From assembly GCA_021790375.1 (NCBI GenBank), contig JAJYEB010000001.1, positions 1 through 24,265 of the forward strand: a stretch of 24,265 nucleotides of DNA, read 5' to 3'. How positions within the stretch are numbered: the first letter of the stretch is position 1; each line of letters begins with the position of its first letter. Below, piece by piece: positions 18,303 through 24,265 of this stretch. The stretch is from Chloroflexota bacterium. Its GTDB lineage: Bacteria > Chloroflexota > Limnocylindria > Limnocylindrales > CSP1-4. Under the pieces are notes generated by a model. It ran no database searches. It saw nothing but the letters and a program-made list of their open reading frames with translations, and was not told the origin of the DNA. The position numbers and the translations under genes were made by a program.

Positions 18303-18339
18303 GGGGGCCGGGCTTCCCGGGCACCGGGGCCCGGCCCCC
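18303..18339 (+). terminator. 10-bp perfect GC stem-loop after the NmrA-like gene
   Basis: gggggccggg (18303-18312) pairs perfectly with cccggccccc (18330-18339) around a 17-nt loop that can itself fold. It sits 18 nt past the stop codon. No T-run follows, so it may be a transcript-stabilising hairpin or a terminator of the T-poor kind seen in GC-rich genomes. Confidence 0.45.
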
Positions 18340-18344
18340 GTGCA

Positions 18345-18470
18345 GGTGCCACGGACTGTCGCGGTGCCGTGGACCCCCGCGGTGCCACGGTCTGTCGCGC
18401 TGCCCCGGACGGTCGCGCAGCCCCGGACGGTCGCGCTGCCTCGGACGCTCGCGTGGTCGGCGATCGTCGG
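18345..18470. repeat. Degenerate 18-bp tandem array, intergenic
   Basis: Seven consecutive 18-bp units (18345, 18363, 18381, 18399, 18417, 18435, 18453) of the form ggtgccacggactgtcgc, with units 4 and 5 nearly identical (gctgccccggacggtcgc and gcagccccggacggtcgc) and unit 7 diverged; a relative of unit 7 recurs at 18488-18505. It fills the gap between two convergent genes and belongs to no gene I can support. Confidence 0.8.
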
Positions 18471-18501
18471 GGCGGCGTGATCCCCGCGTGGTCGGCGACG
18501 G

Positions 18502-18963
18502 TCAGATTGCGAGCGAACCCCAGCCGGAGGTCCTTCGGATCGACACCCGGATGATCAGGCGTCCCTCGAGGTCGTGACCTGCGTACTGCGGGTATCGCTC
18601 GCGGAGCGCCGTCGCCGCGGCGTTGTGCTCGGCCGCGTCCGCGGCCCCGGGCTCGAGCAGCCGCGCGTCTCCCTCGAGCCGCAGCCAGGCGAGTCGCGAC
18701 CAGTCCTCGTCCCAGTGGTCGGCGAGGAGGGCGACGCGGGGGCGCGCGATGACGTCCCGAACCCTCGCGAGGTCGTGCGGGTCGTCCGCCCGCTTCGGCT
18801 TCCCGTCCAGCGGTGTGTACAGGACGTCGAGCGGCGGCGGCGCGAGCGCGAAACAGACCGGCACGGGCCGGGGCAGCCCGGTGGGGGCGATGGTCACGAG
18901 CACGAGGCGGCGAGCCTCCTGCAGGAAGGCGCGCTGTGTCTCGTCGAGGACCGGCTCGGTCAC
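18502..18963 (-). CDS. PPOX-class probable F420-dependent oxidoreductase (Rv0121-like)
   Basis: A 153-residue split-barrel flavin/deazaflavin-binding protein. The order of blocks fits the Rv0121-type subfamily (TIGR03668): VTIAPTGLPRPVPVCFAL, then VLYTPLDGKPKR, RPRVALLADHWDEDWSRLAWLRLEG, and ERYPQYAGHDLEG before a C-terminal SGWGS. Such enzymes bind F420 or FMN and transfer hydride to small molecules; the physiological substrate is unknown. The start is GTG at 18963 (VTEPVLDETQ); another GTG at 18999 is in frame, and neither has a good Shine-Dalgarno. It diverges from the GNAT gene across 139 bp. Cofactor preference is inferred from subfamily, not seen directly. Confidence 0.85.
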   Translation of the reverse strand: MTEPVLDETQRAFLQEARRLVLVTIAPTGLPRPVPVCFALAPPPLDVLYTPLDGKPKRADDPHDLARVRDVIARPRVALLADHWDEDWSRLAWLRLEGDARLLEPGAADAAEHNAAATALRERYPQYAGHDLEGRLIIRVSIRRTSGWGSLAI

Positions 18964-19102
18964 GGCGTCATCATGGCGGCGTCGCGGGTGCCGCGCCACG
19001 GGACGTGCCTCCGCCAGGGCGTGTCCGCGACGCCGAGCACGCGCGGCCGGCCGGCAGCCGGTCGGCAGTTCGCGGGCTTTCGGCAGGTGCCATCATCAGG
19101 CG

Positions 19103-20092
19103 ATGACGCACCCGCTGTGGCCGCTGTTCGATCTCCGGATCGTCACGCCGCACCTGGAGTTGCGCCTCCCGGCGGACGACGAGCTGGCGTCGCTGTGCGC
19201 GCTCGCGCGGGAGGGCATCCACGATCCGTCGTGGATGCCGTTCGGTTACGGCTGGACGGACCTGCCGAGCCCTGCGTTCGAGCGGGGGTTCGCCCAGTAC
19301 CACTGGTCCAGGCGTGCCGAGTGGCGCCCGGAGCACTGGTCGCTGGACCTGATGGTGTCCCTGGACGGCGAGCCGATCGGAATGCAGGGCGTCTACGCAC
19401 GGGACTTCCCGACGCTGCGTACGGTGTCGTCCGGTTCATGGCTGGGGCGCACGTTCCAGGGCCGGAGCCTGGGCAAGGAGATGCGGGGGGCGGTACTGCA
19501 CCTCGCCTTCGCCGGGCTCGGCGCAGATGTGGCACTCACGGAGGCGTTCACCGATAACCTCGCGTCGATCGGGGTGTCGCGGGCGGTGGGCTACGAGGAG
19601 AACGGCACGGGGAGGCTGGCGCGCCGGGGCGCCGCGAGCGACACGCTGCGGTTCCGGCTCACGCGCGAGCGCTGGGCTGCGCTGCAGCGGCCCGAGGTGC
19701 GGATCGAGGGGCTGGAGGCCTGCTCGATCTGTTCGGGGCGTCGCGGGGCTGACGATCCGCACCAGGCTGCCGGCCCGCGCCGGGCTGACGATCCGCACCA
19801 GGCTGCCGGCCCGCGCCGGGTGGCACCGACCCGGCCGCGCGGATCCCTGCCATCCTGCAGGACTTGCAGGGGAGGAACCGTAACGCCGGTCCGGGCGGGC
19901 CGGGGGCCGACGGCGACGACGGCACTCCGCCCGCGACGGTCGGCGCGTGCGGGACCGCGCGCCGCGACCGGCTCCATCCGGCCGCGCGCCGGCCGCGCGC
20001 CATCGTGCACCCGACATACCGTTCCCCGGGTGCAGGTTCTGCAGGATCGCCGGTCCCGGCGGGTGGCGCGCCGCGGCCGGGGCGAGGTGTGA
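19103..20092 (+). CDS. GNAT-family acetyltransferase, probably frameshifted near the C-terminus
   Basis: Residues 1-207 form a RimJ/RimL-type GNAT N-acetyltransferase. IVTPHLELRLPADDEL is the first strand, GMQGVYARDFPTLRTVSSGSWLGRTFQGRSLGKEMR holds the acetyl-CoA motif A (QGRSLG), and ALTEAFTDNLASIGVSRAVGYEENG is the following block. The family usually ends at a GLEPCLxLFG motif. Here the frame reads GLEAC and then turns into SICSGRRG. Shifting by one base at about 19723 gives LLDLFGASRG and a TGA at 19750-19752. A missing base (C in TGC-CTC-GAT) would explain this. As sequenced, the frame runs on to 20092 through a repeat-rich Arg/Pro tail that does not look like protein. So the natural gene is likely 19103-19752, and the present one makes either an extended or a programmed-shift product. 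The core may still be active. Confidence 0.75.
   Translation: MTHPLWPLFDLRIVTPHLELRLPADDELASLCALAREGIHDPSWMPFGYGWTDLPSPAFERGFAQYHWSRRAEWRPEHWSLDLMVSLDGEPIGMQGVYARDFPTLRTVSSGSWLGRTFQGRSLGKEMRGAVLHLAFAGLGADVALTEAFTDNLASIGVSRAVGYEENGTGRLARRGAASDTLRFRLTRERWAALQRPEVRIEGLEACSICSGRRGADDPHQAAGPRRADDPHQAAGPRRVAPTRPRGSLPSCRTCRGGTVTPVRAGRGPTATTALRPRRSARAGPRAATGSIRPRAGRAPSCTRHTVPRVQVLQDRRSRRVARRGRGEV
19746..19817. repeat. Exact 36-bp direct repeat, two copies
   Basis: A 36-bp unit starting gggctgacgatccgcacc is found at 19746-19781 and, identical, at 19782-19817; a short third start (ggg) follows. The first copy contains the probable original stop codon of the GNAT gene (19750-19752). 36 is twice 18, the period of other arrays here. 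Confidence 0.9.
19849..19881 (-). repeat. 33-bp REP-like element, copy A
   Basis: On the minus strand it reads acggttcctcccctgcaagt and on to ctgcaggatggc. It matches copy B at 20018-20050 (plus strand) at 25 of 33 positions by hand alignment, so the two lie as an inverted pair with 136 bp between them. It also has an internal CCTGCA/TGCAGG dyad. Confidence 0.6.
20018..20050 (+). repeat. 33-bp REP-like element, copy B
   Basis: Reads accgttccccgggtgcaggt then tctgcaggatcgc on the plus strand; inverted relative to copy A. The best-kept part is ctgcaggat. The arrangement resembles paired REP/BIME elements of other bacteria, but no transposase is visible. Confidence 0.6.
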
Positions 20093-20172
20093 CCGGCGGG
20101 TGGCGGCGCAGCGGCGCAGCGGCGGAGCGAAGCGGGCGCGACCCCGGGCAGGTGCCCGTGCGCACGCGACCC

Positions 20173-20242
20173 CCGGCGCGCGTGCGGTTCCCCGGCGCGC
20201 GTGCGCTCCCCGACCCGTGCACGTCACACCGGCGCGCGTGCG
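20173..20242. repeat. Three copies of ccggcgcgcgtgcg
   Basis: The 14-bp word occurs exactly at 20173-20186, 20192-20205 and 20229-20242. The first two are 19 bp apart and share flanks (ttcccc / ctcccc), so they are a tandem pair; the third is 37 bp further on. Confidence 0.75.
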
Positions 20243-20244
20243 GC

Positions 20245-20260
20245 TCCGCCCGCAGGCGGA
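20245..20260 (-). terminator. Hairpin downstream of ilvD
   Basis: TCCGCC (20245-20250) and GGCGGA (20255-20260) pair around a CGCA loop, about 30 nt past the ilvD stop on its transcript. No T-run follows; terminator-like only. Confidence 0.3.
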
Positions 20261-20290
20261 CACGCGCGCCCCGTCGTCGCCGGAGGCGGG

Positions 20291-22042
20291 TCAGCCTCGG
20301 CCGGGGATGGCCGTCGCGCCCGCAACCCGCCGCGCGCCGGGATCGGTCACGGCGCCCTCGCTCGCGGACGAGACGAGCGCGACGTACTTCGCGAAGACGC
20401 CACCGGCGTAGTGCGGGGCCGGTGGCTGCCAGGCCGCTCGCCGCCGCTCCAGCTCATCGGGCGGAACGTCCAGGTCGACCGCGTGCCGGTCGACGTCGAT
20501 CACGATCGGATCGCCGTCCCGGACGAGGGCGATGGGGCCGCCCAGCGCGGCCTCGGGCGCCACGTGCCCGATCATGAGGCCGTGGGTGGCGCCGCTGAAG
20601 CGCCCGTCGGTGAGCAGCGCGATGCTGTCGCCCAGCCCCTCGCCGACGAGTGCCGCGGTCACGTGCAGCATCTCGCGCATGCCGGGTCCGCCGGCGGGAC
20701 CCTCGTAACGGATCACCACGCAGTCCCCGGGCTGGATCTGGCGCGCCTTCACGGCCGCGAAGCTCGCCTCCTCCGAATCGAAGACGCGGGCCGGACCGCG
20801 GAACTGGCGCCGCTCGTGACCGGCGAGCTTGATGACGCATCCGTCGGGGGCGAGGCTGCCGTGCAGGATGGTCAGGCCACCGCGCTCCTTCAGCGGGCGG
20901 TCGATGGGGCGGACGACCTCCTGGCCGGGGGTCTCGTGGACGGCACTCGCCACCTCTGCGATGGTGCGGCCGTCGACCGTGCGCGCGTCACCGTGGAGAA
21001 GGTCCCGCTTCAGGAGCTCGCGCATGACCAGGGCCACCCCGCCGGCCCGGTGGATGTCGAGCGCGACGAAGCGGCCGCCCGGGACGAGATCGGCCAGGAT
21101 CGGGGTGCGGTCCGCGATCTCGCCGAACTCGTCGATGGTGAGCGGGACGCCGAACTCGCGGGCGATCGCCAGCAGGTGGAGCAGCCCGTTGGTGGAGCCG
21201 CCGGTCGCCGCGACCGAGGCGACGGCGTTCTCGAGCGCCTGCCGCGTGACGATCGAGCGCGGGCGGACGTCCTCCCGCACCAGGCGGACGGCGAGCTCCC
21301 CGGTCGTGCGCGCGGCCTCCAGCTTCTCCGGGAACGGCGCCGGGATCCCGTTGAGCCCGGCGGGAGAGATGCCCAGGAACTCGAGGGCCGTGCTCATGGT
21401 GTTCGCGGTGAACTGGCCGCCGCAGGCGCCCGCCCCCGGACAGGCCACGTTCTCGAGCTCCCAGAGGTCCTGGCCGCTCATGGTGCCGGCCTCGTACGCG
21501 CCCACGGCCTCGAAGACCGTCTGGACCGTGACGTCGCGGCCGCGGAACCTGCCGGGGAGGATGGTGCCGTTGTAGAGGACCACGCCGGGGATGTCGAGGC
21601 GGCCCAGGGCCATCACCGCCGCCGGGATGGTCTTGTCGCACCCGACCAGGCAGACCAGGCCGTCGAAGAGGTGACCGCGGGCGACCAGCTCGATCGAGTC
21701 GGCGATGACCTCGCGGCTGACCAGGCTTGCCTTCATCCCCTCGGTGCCCATCGAGACACCGTCGCTGATCGCGATGGTGTCGAACTCCATGGGGGTGCCG
21801 CCGGCCGCCCGGATGCCGGCCTTGACCTGCTCGGCCAGCTCGCGCTGGTTCCAGTTGCAGGGCATGGTCTCGATCCAGGTGGTCGCGACGCCGATCAGGG
21901 GGCGGGCAAGGTCGTCGTCGGTGAAGCCGATCGCCTTGAGCATGGCGCGCGCGGGGGCGCGGTCCGGGCCATCGGTCAACGCCGCGGAGTGACGCTTCGC
22001 GGGGTCGGTGGGCAGGCCGTACGGCAGCGGTCGGTCGGGCAC
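20291..22042 (-). CDS. ilvD: Dihydroxy-acid dehydratase
   Basis: A 583-residue iron-sulfur enzyme that converts 2,3-dihydroxy-isovalerate (and the methylvalerate analogue) to the 2-keto acid in valine, isoleucine and leucine synthesis. Three cluster cysteines are present: Cys62 (ETMPCNWNQ), Cys135 (VGCDKT) and Cys207 (PGAGACGGQF); Lys137 next to the second is the residue carbamylated in studied enzymes, and DGVSMGTEGM and TDGRFSGAT are typical. The start is GTG at 22042 with GAGGAGGG about 6 nt upstream. It is a little longer than the usual 555-560 residues, mostly through an Ala/Gly-rich C-terminus. It is transcribed alone, divergent from the Ddn-like gene across 129 bp; I see no T-box or attenuator leader there. 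No other ilv or leu gene lies in the window. Confidence 0.96.
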   Translation of the reverse strand: MPDRPLPYGLPTDPAKRHSAALTDGPDRAPARAMLKAIGFTDDDLARPLIGVATTWIETMPCNWNQRELAEQVKAGIRAAGGTPMEFDTIAISDGVSMGTEGMKASLVSREVIADSIELVARGHLFDGLVCLVGCDKTIPAAVMALGRLDIPGVVLYNGTILPGRFRGRDVTVQTVFEAVGAYEAGTMSGQDLWELENVACPGAGACGGQFTANTMSTALEFLGISPAGLNGIPAPFPEKLEAARTTGELAVRLVREDVRPRSIVTRQALENAVASVAATGGSTNGLLHLLAIAREFGVPLTIDEFGEIADRTPILADLVPGGRFVALDIHRAGGVALVMRELLKRDLLHGDARTVDGRTIAEVASAVHETPGQEVVRPIDRPLKERGGLTILHGSLAPDGCVIKLAGHERRQFRGPARVFDSEEASFAAVKARQIQPGDCVVIRYEGPAGGPGMREMLHVTAALVGEGLGDSIALLTDGRFSGATHGLMIGHVAPEAALGGPIALVRDGDPIVIDVDRHAVDLDVPPDELERRRAAWQPPAPHYAGGVFAKYVALVSSASEGAVTDPGARRVAGATAIPGRG

Positions 22043-22171
22043 GTCTTCCCTCCTCGGATGGGTCGGCCAATTCTATGCGGGCCGCGGCCGTGGGTCGGTG
22101 GACGTGGTTCCGGACACGCGGCGGCCATCCGGCACTTGCCCCGGGTACCGCCCTTCGGGCACGGTCGGGGC

Positions 22172-22966
22172 ATGGAGCGCGAGAGCGGTTCCGAAGATGG
22201 CGCGCCGGGGACTGCGCAGGCGCCGGCCCCTGCGCGGACGCCGGTCTCTGCGCGGACGCCGGGGACTGCGCGGACGCCGGGGACTGCGGCGGCTGGCGGC
22301 CCAGACGCGTCACTGCCCTATGGCGAGCGCCTGTCGCGGATGCTGCCGGGCATGCACCGGTGGTTCCTGTGGCTCAACCGGTGGGTCGGTGTGCCGCTCA
22401 TCAGGGCCGGCCTGTCGCCGGCCTGGGGCACCCCATACGGCGGGTACTTCGTGCTGTTGCGGACGCGCGGCCGCACGTCGGGCAAGATGAGGGAGGCGCC
22501 GCTGGGTTACGGGCTGGCCGACGGCAACGTCTACGTGATGGCCGGCTTCGGCCGGCGAACGCAGTGGCTGCGCAACATCGAGGTCGACCCGAACGTCGAG
22601 GTGATCCTGCCCGGACGAGCCCGGCGCGGGCTGGCCGAGGAGGTCACCGACCCGGCGGAGCGCCTCCGCGGCATGCGAGCGGCGACGATCGGCTGCGGAC
22701 TCGTGGGCGCGGCAACGCTGCGACTGGACCCCCGCCGTGCGAGCGACCAGGCGCTGCTGCGCGCCACCGACGGGATCCCTCTCGTGCGGATCCGTGCTTC
22801 GGGCGTCGCGGCCGGGCCGTGGGACCCTGGTGGATGGGGATGGATCCCCGTGCACCTGGTCGCGGCATGGATGGCGTGGCGGTGGTGGATACGCCGTCAG
22901 GGCGGGTCCGCAGGGGCGGGGATGCGTCGGGGCGCGGGTCGGGATCTGCGGCCGGTCGATCGGTGA
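22172..22966 (+). CDS. Ddn-like deazaflavin (F420)-dependent nitroreductase-family protein
   Basis: A 264-residue protein. Residues 1-45 are low-complexity, made of hexapeptide repeats (TPGTAR-like) from an 18-bp DNA array. The domain (about 48-215) fits the DUF385/Ddn split-barrel family: LRTRGRTSGKMREAPLGYGLADGNVYVMAGFGRRTQWLRNIEVDPNVEVILPGRARRGLAEEV. Members use reduced F420 to reduce quinones or nitro compounds, some at the membrane. A C-terminal Trp-rich hydrophobic segment (GWGWIPVHLVAAWMAWRWW) may anchor this one to the membrane, which would suit a quinone substrate. The ATG at 22172 has only a weak GGGG upstream; a start nearer the domain, for example the ATG of MLPGMHRWF, is possible. 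Together with the PPOX gene it hints that the organism makes F420. Confidence 0.8.
   Translation: MERESGSEDGAPGTAQAPAPARTPVSARTPGTARTPGTAAAGGPDASLPYGERLSRMLPGMHRWFLWLNRWVGVPLIRAGLSPAWGTPYGGYFVLLRTRGRTSGKMREAPLGYGLADGNVYVMAGFGRRTQWLRNIEVDPNVEVILPGRARRGLAEEVTDPAERLRGMRAATIGCGLVGAATLRLDPRRASDQALLRATDGIPLVRIRASGVAAGPWDPGGWGWIPVHLVAAWMAWRWWIRRQGGSAGAGMRRGAGRDLRPVDR
22210..22299 (+). repeat. 18-bp tandem array inside the Ddn-like gene
   Basis: Five units at 22210, 22228, 22246, 22264 and 22282; the best kept are ctctgcgcggacgccggg and gactgcgcggacgccggg. The last unit is degraded. The array codes for the (TPxxAR) N-terminal tail and keeps the reading frame at any copy number. Confidence 0.85.
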
Positions 22967-23020
22967 TCCCCGTCACTCGATGATCACCAGTCGCTCGGCG
23001 ATCACGGGCCGCTCCTCGGC

Positions 23021-23058
23021 CGTCCTTCGGGCATGACGCCGTCCTTCGGGCATGATTG
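23021..23058. repeat. 19-bp tandem repeat upstream of the MMPL gene
   Basis: cgtccttcgggcatgacgc (23021-23039) is followed by cgtccttcgggcatgattg (23040-23058), identical over 16 bases. It lies in the 281-bp gap between the Ddn-like and MMPL genes. The rest of that gap shows nothing I can name. Confidence 0.75.
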
Positions 23059-23247
23059 ACGTGCGATCCGGGCGCCCGCCGTCCGGCTCGCCGGGAGACC
23101 ACCTGCGGTCGTGCCGTCTTGCCTGCGCATGCCGTGCCGCCCGGCGGTGTGCATGGCAGCCGCCGGTCTCTAGCGTGGGGCGCGCTCGCGTCGAACAGTG
23201 ACTTTTCGTGCGTGCCCGGCGGGCGGGCCACGCTGCAGGGGCACGTG

Positions 23248-24265
23248 ATGTTCCAACGGTTGGGCTCGATCGCGTTCCGGTTCCGTTTCCTGATCCTGGC
23301 GGTCTGGATCGTCGCGGCGGGAGCGGCGCTGGCACTAGCGCCCTCCCTTGCGCAGGTCGGATCGACCGACCAGAGCTCGTTCCTGCCGGCCACGGCAGAG
23401 TCGATCCAGGCGCGCACGCTGCTGGAGAAGGCGTTTCCGAGCGAGGTCTCGGCGGGCTCGGCGACGATCGCGTTCTTCCGCGCGTCCGGCCTGACGTCGT
23501 CCGACCGCTCGTACATCGCGCAGGTCGGCACCTGGATCACCAGCCCCCAGGCCCCCTCGGGGCTCCGGAGCATCGTCTCCAGCGTCCAGACGCCCGAGTC
23601 GGACCCGCAGCTGGCCGCGATGATGCGCAGCCCCGACGGCCAGCTCGAGCTGATGAACGTGAACCTGACCGTGGCCTCCCTGGCCGGCGGAGCCAGCGAC
23701 GCGGTGGACGCGCTGCGAGCCCACCTCGCGCAGACGGTCCCGAGCGGGCTCCAGGCCCACGTCACCGGGTCGGCCGGGATCAGCCTCGATTACATGAACG
23801 CGATCATGAAGGGGACCGACAGCACGCTGCTGGTCACCATCCTGCTGGTGGTGGTGATCCTGCTGTTGGTCTATCGCGCGCCCCTGGCGGCGCTGGTGCC
23901 GCTGGCGACGATCGGGGTGGCGTACCTGGTGTCGCGCGGCGTGCTGGGCTACATGGCCAGCGCGGGCTGGAAGATCTCCTCGCTCCTCGACACGTTCGTG
24001 GTCGTGCTGGTCTTCGGCGTGGGGACCGACTACACGATCTTCCTGATCTCGCGCTTCCGGGAGGAGGTCAGCCGGGGCGACTGGCACATGGCCTCGCAGG
24101 CGACCGTGAAGCGCATCGGGGCGGTCATCACGGCCAGCGCGGCCACGGTCATCGTGGGGCTGGGCTCGATGGCGTTCGGCCAGTTCGAGATGATCCAGAC
24201 GACCGGCCCGGCCCTGGCCATCGCGATCTTCGTGACCCTGCTCGCCGGGCTCACCTTCACGCCGG
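23248..24265 (+). CDS. MMPL-family RND transporter (3' partial)
   Basis: The first 339 residues of a large inner-membrane transporter; the frame is open to the window end. TM1 is at about residues 11-31 (FLILAVWIVAAGAALALA), followed by a periplasmic porter loop starting APSLAQVGSTDQSSFLP, and by TM2 onward at about 192 (LLVTILLVVVILLLVYR, then LAALVPLATIGVAYLV). The TM4 block FGVGTDYTIFLISRFREE has the Asp261-Tyr262 pair that matches the proton-relay pair of MmpL3. MMPL proteins export lipids and other hydrophobic molecules using the proton gradient. ATG at 23248 has AGGGG about 6 nt upstream; an adjacent in-frame GTG at 23245 is possible. Cargo is unknown; no biosynthetic partner is visible in the part shown. 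Confidence 0.93.
   Translation, partial: MFQRLGSIAFRFRFLILAVWIVAAGAALALAPSLAQVGSTDQSSFLPATAESIQARTLLEKAFPSEVSAGSATIAFFRASGLTSSDRSYIAQVGTWITSPQAPSGLRSIVSSVQTPESDPQLAAMMRSPDGQLELMNVNLTVASLAGGASDAVDALRAHLAQTVPSGLQAHVTGSAGISLDYMNAIMKGTDSTLLVTILLVVVILLLVYRAPLAALVPLATIGVAYLVSRGVLGYMASAGWKISSLLDTFVVVLVFGVGTDYTIFLISRFREEVSRGDWHMASQATVKRIGAVITASAATVIVGLGSMAFGQFEMIQTTGPALAIAIFVTLLAGLTFTP

Larger units (their letters stand above)
19753..20290. other. Repeat-rich stretch between GNAT and ilvD with no convincing gene
   Basis: Past the probable natural end of the GNAT gene, 538 bp hold no protein-like frame: the open frames on both strands are Arg/Pro/Gly/Ala strings. The stretch contains the second 36-bp copy, an inverted pair of a 33-bp element (19849-19881 and 20018-20050), three copies of a 14-bp word, and a hairpin next to the ilvD 3' end. 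Confidence 0.65.

Noticed and set aside
18345..19817. Possible CRISPR arrays at the 18-bp and 36-bp repeats
   Set aside because: Units are directly adjacent with no spacers, and there is no cas gene nearby.
22043..22171. T-box or attenuator leader upstream of ilvD
   Set aside because: No run of Val/Leu/Ile codons in a leader peptide, no T-box consensus, and no terminator/antiterminator pair could be found in the 129 bp.

Overview
This is very GC-rich bacterial chromosome with tightly packed genes, short intergenic gaps and frequent GTG starts. The BTAD/winged-helix/AAA regulator followed by a small SYxxRxW-type protein, two proteins resembling F420-dependent enzymes, an MpaB-type oxygenase, and a receiver/thioredoxin-reductase fusion next to a cyclic-nucleotide-domain histidine kinase point to a high-GC terrestrial lineage. 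I would guess Chloroflexota (Limnocylindria-like), with Actinomycetota as the alternative. This placement is inference; no rRNA or tRNA gene is present to settle it.

Layout. (1) 2-694 is the 3' end of a Cu+ P1B-type ATPase carrying an unusual C-terminal cupredoxin-like extension. (2) 770-5533, minus strand, is a three-gene run: receiver/reductase fusion, then sensor kinase (GTGA start/stop overlap), then cysS. (3) 5749-6297 is a 4HBT thioesterase on plus, overlapping tail to tail with (4) 6277-12412, a minus-strand run of fabD, fabF, MpaB-type oxygenase, a second fabF and a CapA-like lipoprotein. Its head faces a divergent MarR regulator (12557-13171) across a 144-bp spacer with palindromes, which suggests local control of fatty-acid synthesis. 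(5) 13189-13671 is a secreted protein of unknown function. (6) 13901-18284, plus strand, holds a large BTAD/AAA/TPR regulator, an 85-residue protein and an NmrA-like NAD(P)-binding protein, followed by a strong GC hairpin and an 18-bp tandem array. (7) 18502-20092 holds a PPOX-class probable F420 enzyme (minus) and a divergent GNAT acetyltransferase that appears frameshifted near its C-terminus. (8) After a repeat-rich stretch come ilvD (minus), a divergent Ddn-like deazaflavin oxidoreductase, and the 5' part of an MMPL transporter running off the window.

The most interesting unit is the kinase plus receiver/reductase pair. The receiver residues are intact, but the output module is a thioredoxin-reductase-like flavoprotein in which the redox-active cysteine pair is replaced, and the whole protein contains only one cysteine. 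It looks like a phospho-controlled FAD/NAD(P)H switch rather than a disulfide reductase. A second theme is repetition: arrays with an 18-bp (or 36-bp) period occur at five separate loci, both inside and outside genes, and a 33-bp element occurs as an imperfect inverted pair. No CRISPR array, insertion sequence, prophage or RNA gene was found.
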